Below, one piece after another: positions 22,146-32,080 of a DNA stretch of 64,000 nt (position 1 is the stretch's first letter; the number at the start of each line of letters is the position of its first letter). The notes beneath the pieces were generated by a model. The model worked only from the letters and a program-made list of their open reading frames with translations. It made no database searches and was not told the origin of the DNA. A program made the position numbers and the translations under genes. Source of the DNA: Bufo bufo (taxonomy: Eukaryota; Chordata; Amphibia; Anura; Bufonidae); the NCBI RefSeq assembly GCF_905171765.1, contig NC_053397.1:116081295-116145294 (forward strand), read 5' to 3'.

Positions 22146-23702
22146 CAGTCGTGGCCAAAAGTTTTGAGAATGACAAAAATATTAGTTTTCACAAAGTTTG
22201 CTGCTAAACAGCTTTTAGATCTTTGTTTCAGTTGTTTCTGTGATGTAGTGAAATAGAATTACATGCACTTCATACGTTTCAAAGGCTTTTATCGACAATT
22301 ACATTACATTTATGCAAAGAGTCAGTATTTGCAGTGTTGGCCCTTCTTTTTCAGGACCTCTGCAATTCGACTGGGTATGCTCTCAATCAACTTCTGGGCT
22401 AATTCCTGACTGATAGCAACCCATTCTTTCATAATCACTTCTTGGAGTTTGTCAGAATTAGTGGGTTTTTGTTTGTCCACCCGCCTCTTGAGGATTGACC
22501 ACAAGTTCTCAATGGGATTAAGATCTGGGGAGTTTCCAGGCCATGGACCCAAAATGTCAGCGTTTTGGTCCCCGAGCCACTTAGTTATCACTTTTGCCTT
22601 ATGGCACGGTGCTCCATCATGCTGGAAAATGCATTGTTCTTCAGCAAACTGTTGTTGGATTGTTGGAAGAAGTTGCTGTTGGAGGGTGTTTTGGTACCAT
22701 TCTTTATTCATGGCTGTGTTTTTGGCCAAAATTGTGAGTGAGCCCACTCCCTTAGATGACAAGCAACCCCACACATGAATGGTCTCAGGATGCTTTACTG
22801 TTGGCATGACACAGGACTGATGGTACCGCTCACCTTTTCTTCTCCGGACAAGCCTTTTTCCAGATGCCCCAAACAATCGGAAAGAGGCTTCATCAGAGAA
22901 TATGACTTTGCCCCAGTCCTCAGCAGTCCATTCACCATACTTTCTGCAGAAGATCAATCTGTCCATGATGTTTTTTTTGGAGAGAAGTGGCTTCTTTGCT
23001 GCCCTTCTTGACACCAGGCCATCTTCCAAAAGTTTTCGCCTCACTGTGCGTGCAGATGCGCTCACACCTGCCTGCTGCCATTCCTGAGCAAGCTCTGCAC
23101 TGGTGGCACTCCGATCCCGCAGCTGAATCCTCTTTAGGAGATGATCCTGGCGCTTGCTGGACTTTCTTGGACGCCCTGAAGCCTTCTTAACAAGAATTGA
23201 ACCTCTTTCCTTGAGGTTCTTGATGATCCTATAAATTGTTGATTGAGGTGCAATCTTAGTAGCCACAATATCCTTGCCTGTGAAGCCATTTTTATGCAAC
23301 GCAATGATGGCTGCACGCGTTTCTTTGCAGGTCACCATGGTTAACAATGGAAGAACAATGATTTCAAGCATCACCCTCCTTTTAACATGTCAAGTCTGCC
23401 ATTTTAACCCAATCATCCTGACATAATGATCTCCAGCCTTGTTCTTGTCAACATTCTCACCTGAGTTAACAAGACGATTACTGAAATGATCTCAGCAGGT
23501 CCTTTAATGACAGCAATGAAATGCAGTGGAAAGGTTTTTTGGGGATTAAGTTAATTTTAATGGCAAAGAAGGACTATGCAATTCATCTGATCACTCTTCA
23601 TAACATTCTGGAGTATATGCAAATTGCTATTATAAAAACTTAAGCAGCAACTTTTCTAATTTCCAATATTTTTGTCATTCTCAAAACTTTTGGCCACGAG
23701 TG
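22146..23702 (-). mobile_element. Full-length Tc1/mariner element, DD35E type
   Basis: A 1,557-bp element between TA at 22144-22145 and 23703-23704. The terminal repeats (CAGTCGTGGCCAAAAGTTTT at one end, CACTCGTGGCCAAAAGTTTT at the other) match over about 38 bases with a single mismatch. It carries one uninterrupted transposase gene. Both ends and the gene look whole, which no other Tc1-type element in the window can claim. Confidence 0.94.
22322..23338 (-). CDS. Tc1/mariner transposase, DD35E, apparently intact
   Basis: A nuclear cut-and-paste transposase of 338 residues. I chose the start MVTCKETRAA rather than a methionine 12 codons upstream, because it gives the usual family length. Residues 1-110 form the paired helix-turn-helix DNA-binding region, with a GRPR hinge at 56-59. 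The catalytic triad is D149 (IFSDEASF), D241 (FQHDGAPCHKAK) and E277 (LNPIENLW), with 35 residues between the last two. A DD35E group named Traveler has been described in vertebrates as recently active, and this gene fits that spacing. I cannot confirm family membership without a search. No stop, shift or missing catalytic residue is visible. Expression would depend on nearby host or element sequence, and I see no obvious promoter. Confidence 0.92.
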   Translation of the reverse strand: MVTCKETRAAIIALHKNGFTGKDIVATKIAPQSTIYRIIKNLKERGSILVKKASGRPRKSSKRQDHLLKRIQLRDRSATSAELAQEWQQAGVSASARTVRRKLLEDGLVSRRAAKKPLLSKKNIMDRLIFCRKYGEWTAEDWGKVIFSDEASFRLFGASGKRLVRRRKGERYHQSCVMPTVKHPETIHVWGCLSSKGVGSLTILAKNTAMNKEWYQNTLQQQLLPTIQQQFAEEQCIFQHDGAPCHKAKVITKWLGDQNADILGPWPGNSPDLNPIENLWSILKRRVDKQKPTNSDKLQEVIMKEWVAISQELAQKLIESIPSRIAEVLKKKGQHCKY

Positions 23703-25339
23703 TATACTACAACACAGATATGGAAAAAGTCATGGAAGATGCCATTAATGAATTCCTGAAAGACAGCAGGAGCACTGGATAGGCCAAAGGGCATAACAAG
23801 ATATTCATAATAGCCATCATGAGTGTTAAAACTGTTTTTCAGCCATGGCTTTCACTTTTGCAGAACAAATTATATGCCCCTCAAAGATTCTTCCTTGTGA
23901 ATAACTGGCAATATGGAGTCAATCAAAGAATTAAGGTATCAATGGCAGAGAATACTTATTTTTGACAGTAATGTTATTAAGGCTGCAGTAATCAATACAC
24001 TGCTGATGGGAACCATCCTTTAGCTTAATGAGTTAGAAACCGCCACCTGCCAGCAAGGAGATCTTACAGATTAAGCCTAATTCAAGGTTATCTTTGATAC
24101 AGTTAGTCATGGACTAAGTTTCAGGCAAAGAAAGCAGGTGGACATGGCCATGTGTCGGTGTAGATCCTGGCACTAGATTGATGGAGCAATCATAGAGATG
24201 AAGTGGTGGCAGAGTTTCAGCCTCCTTCTTATTGAAGACATCTGTGTAGCTTGAATAGGTGGGAGGTAGGCCCTGTAGATACTGAGGAACCTGTGGAGCC
24301 TGAGCAGGTCATACAGAAGCCAGACAGCGGGAATGACAATCAGAATGAAAATGCAAAATATGCCCCGAGTTCTAATTTATGACAGGACTATGCATGTTGA
24401 TCCAGAGAAGTCCCAATAGAAAAGGACTATTAGACACAGGCAGGACATAGGAGATGTTTTCTGTGTACAAAATTCCCACTTGAAGCTACATAGGCATGTT
24501 GACATAGGCATGTTGACCTATTTTACTGATTCCAGAGTGTTCCCACACTAGAGTCTCTTCGGACAGGAGGGAAACTAGAAATGCTACTTTGGACTGGTCT
24601 GTGGGAAACTGATGGGACTGTAACTCAAAGTGAATAGTGCACTGATTCAAGAATCCACATCATGACTTAAGGCATCCCTTATGGCATGACGCAAGAGCAA
24701 GGTGCAGAGCACAAAGTAACAAGAGGAGGTGCAGTCACAGTGGCAGGAGGTGGTGGTAACGGAGTGACAGTGATCAAAGTGTCCATGAGATGGTGTTCAG
24801 ATACAGAAGAATTTCCTACTGGTGACAATTACTAGTCAGTGTCTTATATACTTCAGGCATACCCATGTTAGGCCAACGGGATCCATGGCCTGAGCAAACT
24901 GTTACTCAGTGGGTGTAAAACCAGTGTGTCAACAGATTCGACTCAGAGCTACTCTTAAGACGTTAACCTGGCATTCCTCTGGTATTCACCCGGGGATCTG
25001 AACTTTGCTGCAGGGGAACCACCAGGTTGCTACCCCCTGCAGTAGGGATCAGGCAAAACCGTAGGGGTAGGCCGAGCTCAAGGCAGACAGAGAATATGCA
25101 ATCTGAGAAATAGTCCAATGTCGAGGAGGGCAGCTTAGAGTCAGAACAGAAATAAGGTAGTGGTTAGGACAGGCAATAAAAGGGCCAAGTGCAGAAGAAA
25201 GGCAGAAGTTGGTACACAAACAGAAAAAAAACATATAGGGTAGGAAAGGGGGGCGAAAGAGTGATAATCCAGCAGTCCAACTGCCCACCGGAACAATGCC
25301 AGAAGATGCCAGTAGCACAAAGGTTAAGAAATGACAAGC

Positions 25340-27042
25340 TCAGATTCTTGTCTACAAATGCTCGCAGTTTAGGGAATAAGATCAATGAACTTGAGGCTAT
25401 AATGGCATCTGAGAATATAGATGTAGTGGCTGTTACTGAGACGTGGTTCAAGGGGAGTAATGACTGGGATATATCAATACCAGGGTTCTCTCTATACAGG
25501 AAAGACAGAGAAGGCAAGAAGGGGGAGGGGTGGCCCTGTATGTGAAAGATAGCATAAAATCTAATTTGATACAAGTTAGCGAGAACAATTTAGAGTCAGT
25601 TTGGGTTACCTTGCAGCTTGATAATCATAAGGTAACTCGGGTAGGTGTGATATATAGACCACCTAGCCAAGTCAAAGAATTAGATGATCTACTAGTTGAG
25701 GAAATAGCTAAAATGACATTGAAGGGGGAAGTTATCATTATGGGAGACTTCAATCTTCCAGATGTAAACTGGAAAACCAAAATAGCTAGTTCTGCCAGGA
25801 GTACAGATATTCTAAATTCCCTACTGGGATTATCTCTACAGCAAGTAGTTGAGGAGCCAACCCGGAAGGAGGCCATTTTAGATTTAGTATTCACAAATGG
25901 GAATTTGGTATATGATATTACTGTAGGGGAAAGCTTGGGATCTAGGGATCACCAGTCAGTGTGGTTTACTATAAGTACAGTGACTGAGTCACACCACACA
26001 AAAACAAAAGTTTTAGATTTTAGAAAAACAGACTTTTCTAAAATTAGATTAGTGGTATACGAGTCCCTATCAGACTGGAACAGTTTCATTGGAGTCCAGG
26101 AGAAAAGTGGCACTATTGAAGGCAACAGAAAATTGCATTAGGCTTGTCAGTAAAAGCAAAAAAAGGAAGAGACCACTTTGGTACTCAGCAGAAGTGGCCA
26201 AAATCATTAAAAACAAAAAGATAGCATTTTGGAATTATAAAAAAAAGAGGATGACAGGCAAATTTATAAGATTAGGCAGAGAGAGGCCAAACAAGTTATA
26301 AGAGCTTCTAAAGCACAGGCAGAAGAGAAATTAGCTCAGTCAGGGAAAAAAGGTGATAAGGCATTCTTCAGATACATAAATGAAAAAAGGAAACTAAAAC
26401 AAGGAATTACAAAATTAAAAACAAAAGAAGGAAGGTATATGGAAGAAGATAAAGAACTAGCTGACTGTCTCAATGAATACTTCTGTTTAGTTTTTACAAA
26501 GGAAAATGAAGGAAAAGGACCTCAGTAAGGAAAGAAGACTAATGAATCTTTTGATGCATGTGTCTTTACAGAGGAAGAGGTTCTAGGTCAGCTGTCTAAA
26601 ATTAATACAAATAAGTCACAGGGGCCTGATGGGATACACTCAAAGCTATTAAAAGAGCTCAGCGTTGAACTAGCAAAACCATTAACAGATTTATTTAACC
26701 AATCACTGGAAACAGGAGTCGTCCCAGAAGATTGGAAATTAGCAAATGTTGTGCCCATTCACAAGAAAGGTAGTAGGGAGGAATCGGGCAACTATAGGCC
26801 AGTAAGCCTGAAATCAATAGTGGGGAAATTAATGGAAACCATACTTAAGGAGAGGATTGTGGAACATCTAAAATCCCATGGATTGAAAGATGAAAAACAG
26901 CATGGGTTTACTTCAGGGAGATCATGTCAAACTAATCTTATTGATTTTTTTGATTGGGTGACTAAAATAATAGATGGAGGAGGTGCAGTAGACATCGCTT
27001 ATCTAGACTTTAGTAAGGCTTTTGATACTGTCCCACATAGAA
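25340..27042 (+). pseudogene. LINE endonuclease and N-terminal reverse transcriptase
   Basis: The endonuclease part reads LSTNARSLGNKINELEAIM, DVVAVTETWF, VGVIYRPP, IIMGDFNLPDVNW and SRDHQSVWF. These are the ordered motifs of the apurinic-type endonuclease that nicks target DNA in this LINE group. A frame change occurs near 25,530-25,545 and several more between 26,090 and 26,750. The reverse transcriptase then begins with KSQGPDGIHSKLLKEL-like sequence, NVVPIHKKGSREESGNYRPVSL, QHGFTSGRSCQTNL and the motif A block YLDFSKAFDTVPH. It stops there at the Penelope insertion. Confidence 0.85.
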
Positions 27043-27143
27043 AGAAGTTGAGAAGAATCCAGCTCCACTTTAAAGGAATATACGTTTATTCAGCTTGCGG
27101 TTAAAAACTCATCCATAAAATACAGAATTTAGCAGTCTTGTCT

Positions 27144-27194
27144 TGTCTACATGTTTCGGGCTATCAGAGACATTTCCAGCCCTTCTTCATGACA
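27144..27194 (-). ncRNA. Hammerhead-like motif, left arm (candidate)
   Basis: Reverse complement of the motif at 30696-30746, with identical core bases. See that entry for the layout. Confidence 0.4.
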
Positions 27195-27568
27195 CAGAAA
27201 GACATTAAAAGTGAGACCTTTTAAAGGGGAGGGTGCAGCTGTGTTCACTGACGTCTCCACATGCCTGTACCGCCCCCCAGGTAAAGGTGCCGCACTTTCA
27301 GTTAACTCTTCTCATGAAAATTAAATGAAAGAAAAAACAAAAATATAACCATATGTATGTATAGAGGCAATAAAAGTATAATAACTATGAAAAAAACTAT
27401 GTCATACAAGGGTGTACATATATAGAGGATACATGGGGTGTGAGCCGGATATATAGCAATATTTTAGCAAACTATGGTGGAATGTAATGGAAATCAGATC
27501 ATCAGAAATGTGTTGTAGCATTCTCAGGAAAGGAAGAAATTCACATGCCAAATTGATTAGCATGAGAA

Positions 27569-27982
27569 TTATTGCTGCAAAATCAGATCTAGTCGTTTAT
27601 TGAGCCCCTCAGGTTGGCGTGTATTCAGTGAAAAAATCCAAAAGGATTCCCTGTTTAATAATTTTCTTCTATGGTCTCCTCCACGTTTGGGCAGAAAAAC
27701 TTTTTCTATGCCTTGTACTATCATATCTGATGTGTCCCCACCATGGCAGACAGCAAAATGCAGACTAGCTGCAGACACATTGCGACTGCCATGGTGGGGC
27801 ACATCAGAGATGTGTTTGCGTATCCTAGATTTTATTGCATTAATAGTACAACCCACGTATTGCAGTTTGCACTTTGTGCAGGTAATCAAGTATACAGCGT
27901 GGGTTGTATTGCAATTAAGATACGCTTTCATTGGAAAAACTCTGTTGTTTGCAGTTGAGGAAAAGGTTTTGGATTTCATCAT
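27569..27982 (-). pseudogene. Penelope GIY-YIG endonuclease, left copy
   Basis: Open for 137 codons on the minus strand. It contains AVYLITCTKCKLQYVGCT followed by RIRKHISD, the Penelope form of the GIY-YIG nuclease core in which GIY is degenerate and YVG stands for YIG. A conserved-looking CHGG and a SFWIFSLNTRQPEGLNKRLDL end follow; the last matches the known C-terminal pattern of these proteins. The reverse transcriptase part that should precede it is cut at the palindrome centre and by a MITE (28021-28336). It is therefore a fragment. Confidence 0.82.
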
Positions 27983-28020
27983 ATGTGTGCAGCAAATGCA
28001 TCTGTGGTGTCCACACCTAT

Positions 28021-28336
28021 AAGGCTACATTCACACGTCCGTGGTGTGTTGCGGACCCGCAAATTGCGGGTCCGCAACACACCAGACCGTCACCCCCATA
28101 GAAATGACTATTCTTGTCCCGCAAAGCTGCGGACAAGAAAAGGACATGCTCTATCTTTTTTGCGGAGCTGCGTACCCAAAATCGGGGGCGCGCTCCGCAA
28201 TTGCGGCTGCCAGACAGCACACTGTGTGCTGTCCGCATCCATTCCGTCCCCATAGAGAATGAATGGGTCCGCACACTTTCCGCAAAATTGCGGAAAGGAT
28301 GCGGACCCATTTTGCGGACGTGTGAATGGAGCCTTA
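28021..28336. mobile_element. MITE in the left Penelope arm
   Basis: About 316 bp with inverted tips (AAGGCTACATTCACACGTCC at the left, inverse of AAGGCTCCATTCACACGTCC at the right). It has internal complementary GCGGACCCGCAA blocks. It is mirrored by 29548-29870 in the right arm, so it was present before the inverted copy arose. Confidence 0.75.
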
Positions 28337-28713
28337 CTTCACCCTTGGTCCTAAGCCACACAGGTTGCGACTTTTGTCTTCTTGGTATAGGCTAGGGCTG
28401 ACAAAGTTTGCAATTGTGGGCGCCTTCTGGCTGCGCATTTAACCCCATCTGCAACTATGTCAGTCATTCTCTGTCATAAGACAGGACAGGAAAATTGTTT
28501 TTTATAATGTGACATATCTGTTGGTACTCTGTACTATATTGTGTTACAAATAGATTCCTCCTGTCCTTGTCCCTTGATAAAGTTATTTGTGTTTCTATTT
28601 TTGTTTTCACTATTAGTTGCCTATATCCAGTAGTGGAACTCCTTATGCAAAGATTTGCTGTTAGGATAAAGGAGGGATCCCCTTTCAATGGTTGAGACCT
28701 GAGCTATAGCATC

Positions 28714-30290
28714 TTGGTGGCATGGTGGGAGAGGTGTTTTCTCTTCATCGACACCCACCCTTTCTGGCACCACATCAGGTGGTATGGCCGTTACATCGAT
28801 GACCTGATCCTGATTTGGACGGGCGATGTGGCGGCCATACCATCCTTTTGTGGCTACATCAATTCCTGTGTGGATACCATCTCCTTTAGTGTCCATCATG
28901 ACACGCTGGAGGTGGCCTTTTTGGATTTGCGCCTGAGGGGGGACCCCGCCACCAGTCGGGTATCCACCTGCACATATAGGAAACCTATGGCAGGTAATAC
29001 CACATTACATGCGACATCATGTCATCCTAAACATGTAACTGCCAATATACCCAGGGGGGAAATCATCTGTGCAAAAAGGAATTGCACGGAAGAAATTAGC
29101 TTTATGGAGGAAGCTGGACATATTTGCCATAGACTGGGTAAAAGAGGCTATAGCACTAAACATGTAAAAGATGCTATAGCTCAGGTCTCAACCATTGAAA
29201 GGGGATCCCTCCTTTATCCTAAACAGCAAAATCCTTTGCATAAGGAGGTTCCACTACTGGATATAGGCACTAATAGTGAAAACAAAAATAGAAACACAAA
29301 TAACATCATCAAGGACAAGGACAGGAGGAATCTATTTGTAACACAATATAGTACAGAGTACCAACAGATATGTCACATTATAAAAAAACATTTTCCTGTC
29401 CTGTCTTATGACAGAGAATGGACTGACATAGTTGCAGATGGGGTTAAATGCGCAGCCAGAAGGGCGCCCACAATTGCAAACTTTGTCAGCCCTAGCCTAT
29501 ACCAAGAAGACAAAAAGTCGCAACCAGTGTGGCTTAGGACCAAGGGGAGTAAGGCTCCATTCACACGTCCGCAAAAATGGGTCCGCATCCTTTCCGCAAG
29601 TTTGCGAAAGTGTGCGGACCCATTCATTCTCTATGGGGACGGAATGGATGGCGGGACAGCACACAGTGTGCTGTCTGCAGCCGCAATTGCGGAGCGCGCC
29701 CCCGATTTTGGTACGCAGCTCCGCAAAAAGATAGAGCATGTCAGTATTCCTTTCCCGCAGCTTGCGGACAAGAATAGTCATTTCTATGGGGGTGACGGTC
29801 TGGTGTGTTGCGGACCCGCAATTTGCGGGTCCCGCAACACACCACGGACGTGTGAATGTAGCCGTTATAGGTGTGGACACCACAGATGCAATTTGCTGCA
29901 CACATATGATGAAATCCAAAACCTTTCCTCAACTGCAAACAACAGAGTTTTTCCAATGAAAGCGGATCTTAAATTGCAATACAACCCACGCTGTATACTT
30001 GATTACCTGCACAAAGTGCAAACTGCAATACGTGGGTTGTACTATTAAAGCAATAAAATTCTAGGATACGCAAACACATCTCTGATGTGCCCCACCATGG
30101 CAGTCGCAATGTGTCTGCAGCTAGTCTGCATTTTGCTGTCTGCCATGGGTGGGGACACATCAGATATGATAGTACAAGGCAATAGAAAAAGTTTTTCTGC
30201 CCAAACGTGGAGGAGACCATAGAGAAAATTATTAAACAGGGAATCCTTTTGGATTTTTCACTGAATACACGCCAACCTGAGGGGCTCAAT
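28714..30290 (+). pseudogene. Penelope reverse transcriptase end and GIY-YIG, right copy
   Basis: The frame from 28714 reads WWERCFLFIDTHPFW and RYIDDLILIW (catalytic YIDD at 28792-28803). It continues with FLDLRLRG, YRKPMAGNTTLHATSCHPKH and IPRGEIICAKRNC, the palm and thumb motifs typical of Penelope reverse transcriptases. It then passes through DAIAQVSTIERGSLLYP into sequence shared with the left arm. A MITE interrupts at 29548-29870. The GIY-YIG core (YLITCTKCKLQYVGCT) is near 29,995-30,045 in another frame and is followed by a stop. The 5' half of the reverse transcriptase is missing. Confidence 0.85.
29548..29870. mobile_element. MITE in the right Penelope arm
   Basis: Mirror copy of 28021-28336 with tips AAGGCTCCATTCACACGTCC and the inverse of ACGGCTACATTCACACGTCC. 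It splits the Penelope coding region. Confidence 0.75.
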
Positions 30291-30695
30291 AAACGACTAG
30301 ATCTGATTTTGCAGCAATAATTCTCATGCTAATCAATTTGCATGTGATTTCTTCCTTTCCTGAGAATGCTACAACACATTTCTGATGATCTGATTTCCAT
30401 TACATTCCACCATAGTTTGCTAAAATATTGCTATATATCCGGCTCACACCCCATGTATCCTCTATATATGTACACCCTTGTATGACATAGTTTTTTTTCA
30501 TAGTTATTATACTTTTATTGTCTCTATACATACATATGGTTATATTTTTGTTTTTTCTTTCATTTAATTTTCATGAGAAGAGTTAACTGAAAGTGCGGCA
30601 CCTTTACCTGGGGGGCGGTTACAGGCATGTGGAGACGATCAGTGAACACAGCTGCACCCTCCCCTTTAAAAGGTCTCACTTTTAATGTCTTTCTG

Positions 30696-30746
30696 TGTCA
30701 TGAAGAAGGGCTGGAAATGTCTCTGATAGCCCGAAACATGTAGACA
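30696..30746 (+). ncRNA. Hammerhead-like self-cleaving motif (candidate)
   Basis: Order of parts: TGTC (30696-30699, stem I strand), ATGAAGA in place of the CUGANGA core (30700-30706), and stem II GGGCT (30708-30712) pairing with AGCCC (30728-30732) across a 15-nt loop. GAAA (30733-30736), a minimal CATG stem III, UA and then GACA (30743-30746), which pairs with TGTC, complete it. This is the type I order known from Penelope terminal regions. The first core base is A instead of C, so cleavage is doubtful. Confidence 0.45.
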
Positions 30747-30938
30747 AGACAAGACTGCTAAATTCTGTATTTTATGGATGAGTTTTTAACCGCAAGCTGA
30801 ATAAACGTATATTCCTTTAAAGTGGAGCTGGATTCTTCTCAACTTCTTTCTGCATTTGCTGCCCGCACCTGACATGGGCCATCCGTGCTCACAACTAAAG
30901 GAAGGGCAGGTGAGAGCTGCTACATTTCTCTTTTCCTA

Positions 30939-31687
30939 TGTCCCACATAGAAGGCTTATCAATAAATTGCAGTCTTTGGGCTTGGACTCCCATATTGTTG
31001 AATGGATTAGGCAGTGGCTGAGAGACAGGCAACAGAGGGTTGTAGTCAATGGAGTATATTCAGACCAAGGTCTTGTTACCAGTGGGGTACCTCAGGGATC
31101 TGTTTTGGGACCCATATTGTTTAATATCTTTATCAGCGAAATTGCAGAAGGCCTCGATGGTAAGGTGTGTCTTTTTGCTGATGACACAAAGATTTGTAAC
31201 AGGGTTGATGTTCCTGGAGGGAAACACCAAATGGAAAAGGATTTAGGAAAACTAGAGGAATGGTCAAAAATCTGGCAACTAAAATTTAATGTTGATAAGT
31301 GCAAGATAATGCACCTGGGGCGTAAAAACCCAAGAGCAGAATATAAAATCAGTGATACAGTCCTAACCTCAGTATCTGAGGAAAGGGATTTAGGATCATT
31401 ATTTCAGAAGACTTAAAGGTAGGCAGACAATGTCAAGAGCAGCAGGAAATGCTAGCAGAATGCTTGGGTGTATAGGGAGAGGAATTACTCATTTGGAGTA
31501 TTGTGCTCAGTACTGGAGACCAAATCTCCAGAAGGATATTGATACTTTGGAGAGAGTTCAGAGAAGAGCTACTAAACTGGTACATGGATTGCAGGATGAA
31601 ACTTACCAGGAAAGATTAAAGGACCTTAACATGTATAGCTTGGAAGAAAGACAAGACAGAGGGGATATGATAGAAACTTTTAAATAA
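30939..31687 (+). pseudogene. LINE reverse transcriptase, C-terminal half
   Basis: Continues the LINE frame after the Penelope unit: [51 protein letters not shown] (motif B) and the catalytic FADDTK box at about 31175, then LGKLEEWSKIWQLKFNVDKC. A shift near 31,415 leads to the C-terminal end with TLERVQRRATKLVHGL and LEERQDRGDMIETFK. The order and motif wording fit CR1/L2-type proteins. Confidence 0.86.
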
Positions 31688-32080
31688 ATAAAGGGAATCA
31701 ACAAGGTAAAAGAGGAGAGAATATTTAAAAGAAGAAAAACTGCTACAAGAGGACATAGTTTTAAATTAGAGGGGCAAAGGTTTAAAAGTAATATCAGGAA
31801 GTATTACTTTACTGAGAGAGTAGTGGATGCATGGAATAGCCTTCCTGCAGAAGTGGTAGCTGCAAATAAAGTGAAGGAGTTTAAGCATGAATGGGATAGG
31901 CATAAGGCCATCCTTCATATAAGATAGGGCCAGGGGCTATCCATAGTATTCAGTATATTGGGCAGACTAGATGGGCCAAATGGTTCTTATCTGCCGACAC
32001 ATTCTATGTTTCTATGTTTATGGTAGTTTTTTTTTCTTCATAATTTTTTTCTATGTTCAGATTTAGTTTTTTTTTCAGTA
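31688..32080 (+). repeat. LINE 3' region and tail
   Basis: Carries the remaining C-terminal coding relic (RRKTATRGHSFKL-like) and the phrase GGCAGACTAGATGGGCC, then ATTCTATGTTTCTATG near 32005. It ends in T-rich sequence. Confidence 0.7.

Larger units (their letters stand above)
22105..25000 (-). pseudogene. Decayed Gypsy polyprotein, split by a Tc1 element
   Basis: Minus-strand sequence on both sides of 22146-23702 reads as Gypsy pol. From right to left there is a linker with YTDVFNKKEAETLPPLHLYDC (about 24190-24260), reverse transcriptase with [20 protein letters not shown] (about 23930-23990), and MPFGL-type sequence (GLSSAPAVF region near 23780-23800). The catalytic box continues across the Tc1 insertion as YMDDNLVFSPDV (22110-22145). 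Many stops and shifts are present. The sequence from about 24300 to 25000 lies upstream, where protease and gag should be, but I could not identify motifs. The left end is cut by the hAT terminus at 22104. Confidence 0.72.
27043..30938. mobile_element. Inverted pair of Penelope-like elements
   Basis: A 3,896-bp unit flanked by a 14-bp direct duplication, TGTCCCACATAGAA, at 27029-27042 and 30939-30952. The left arm (about 27043-28712, minus) and right arm (about 29168-30850, plus) are near-perfect inverted copies. They surround about 455 bp found only once (28713-29167). Both arms carry the GIY-YIG end, a MITE and a 3' region. The right copy alone extends into the reverse transcriptase YIDD box. 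Penelope elements are known to occur with partial inverted copies. The duplication suggests the pair entered the LINE as one event. Confidence 0.85.
25150..31990 (+). mobile_element. CR1/L2-type LINE, split by a Penelope-like unit
   Basis: A non-LTR retrotransposon whose two halves are 25150-27042 and 30939-31990. It has an endonuclease, a reverse transcriptase and the CR1-like 3' tail ATTCTATGTTTCTATG near 32005. The 5' end is not sharply defined. Confidence 0.85.

Noticed and set aside
22322..23374. Upstream methionine at 23374 as the DD35E transposase start
   Set aside because: It adds 12 hydrophobic residues not expected in the family. The methionine at 23338 gives the usual 338 residues and a normal N-terminus.
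28017..28395. Overlapping frames through the MITEs (VCCGPANCGSATH and similar)
   Set aside because: They are chance frames in GC-rich palindromes.
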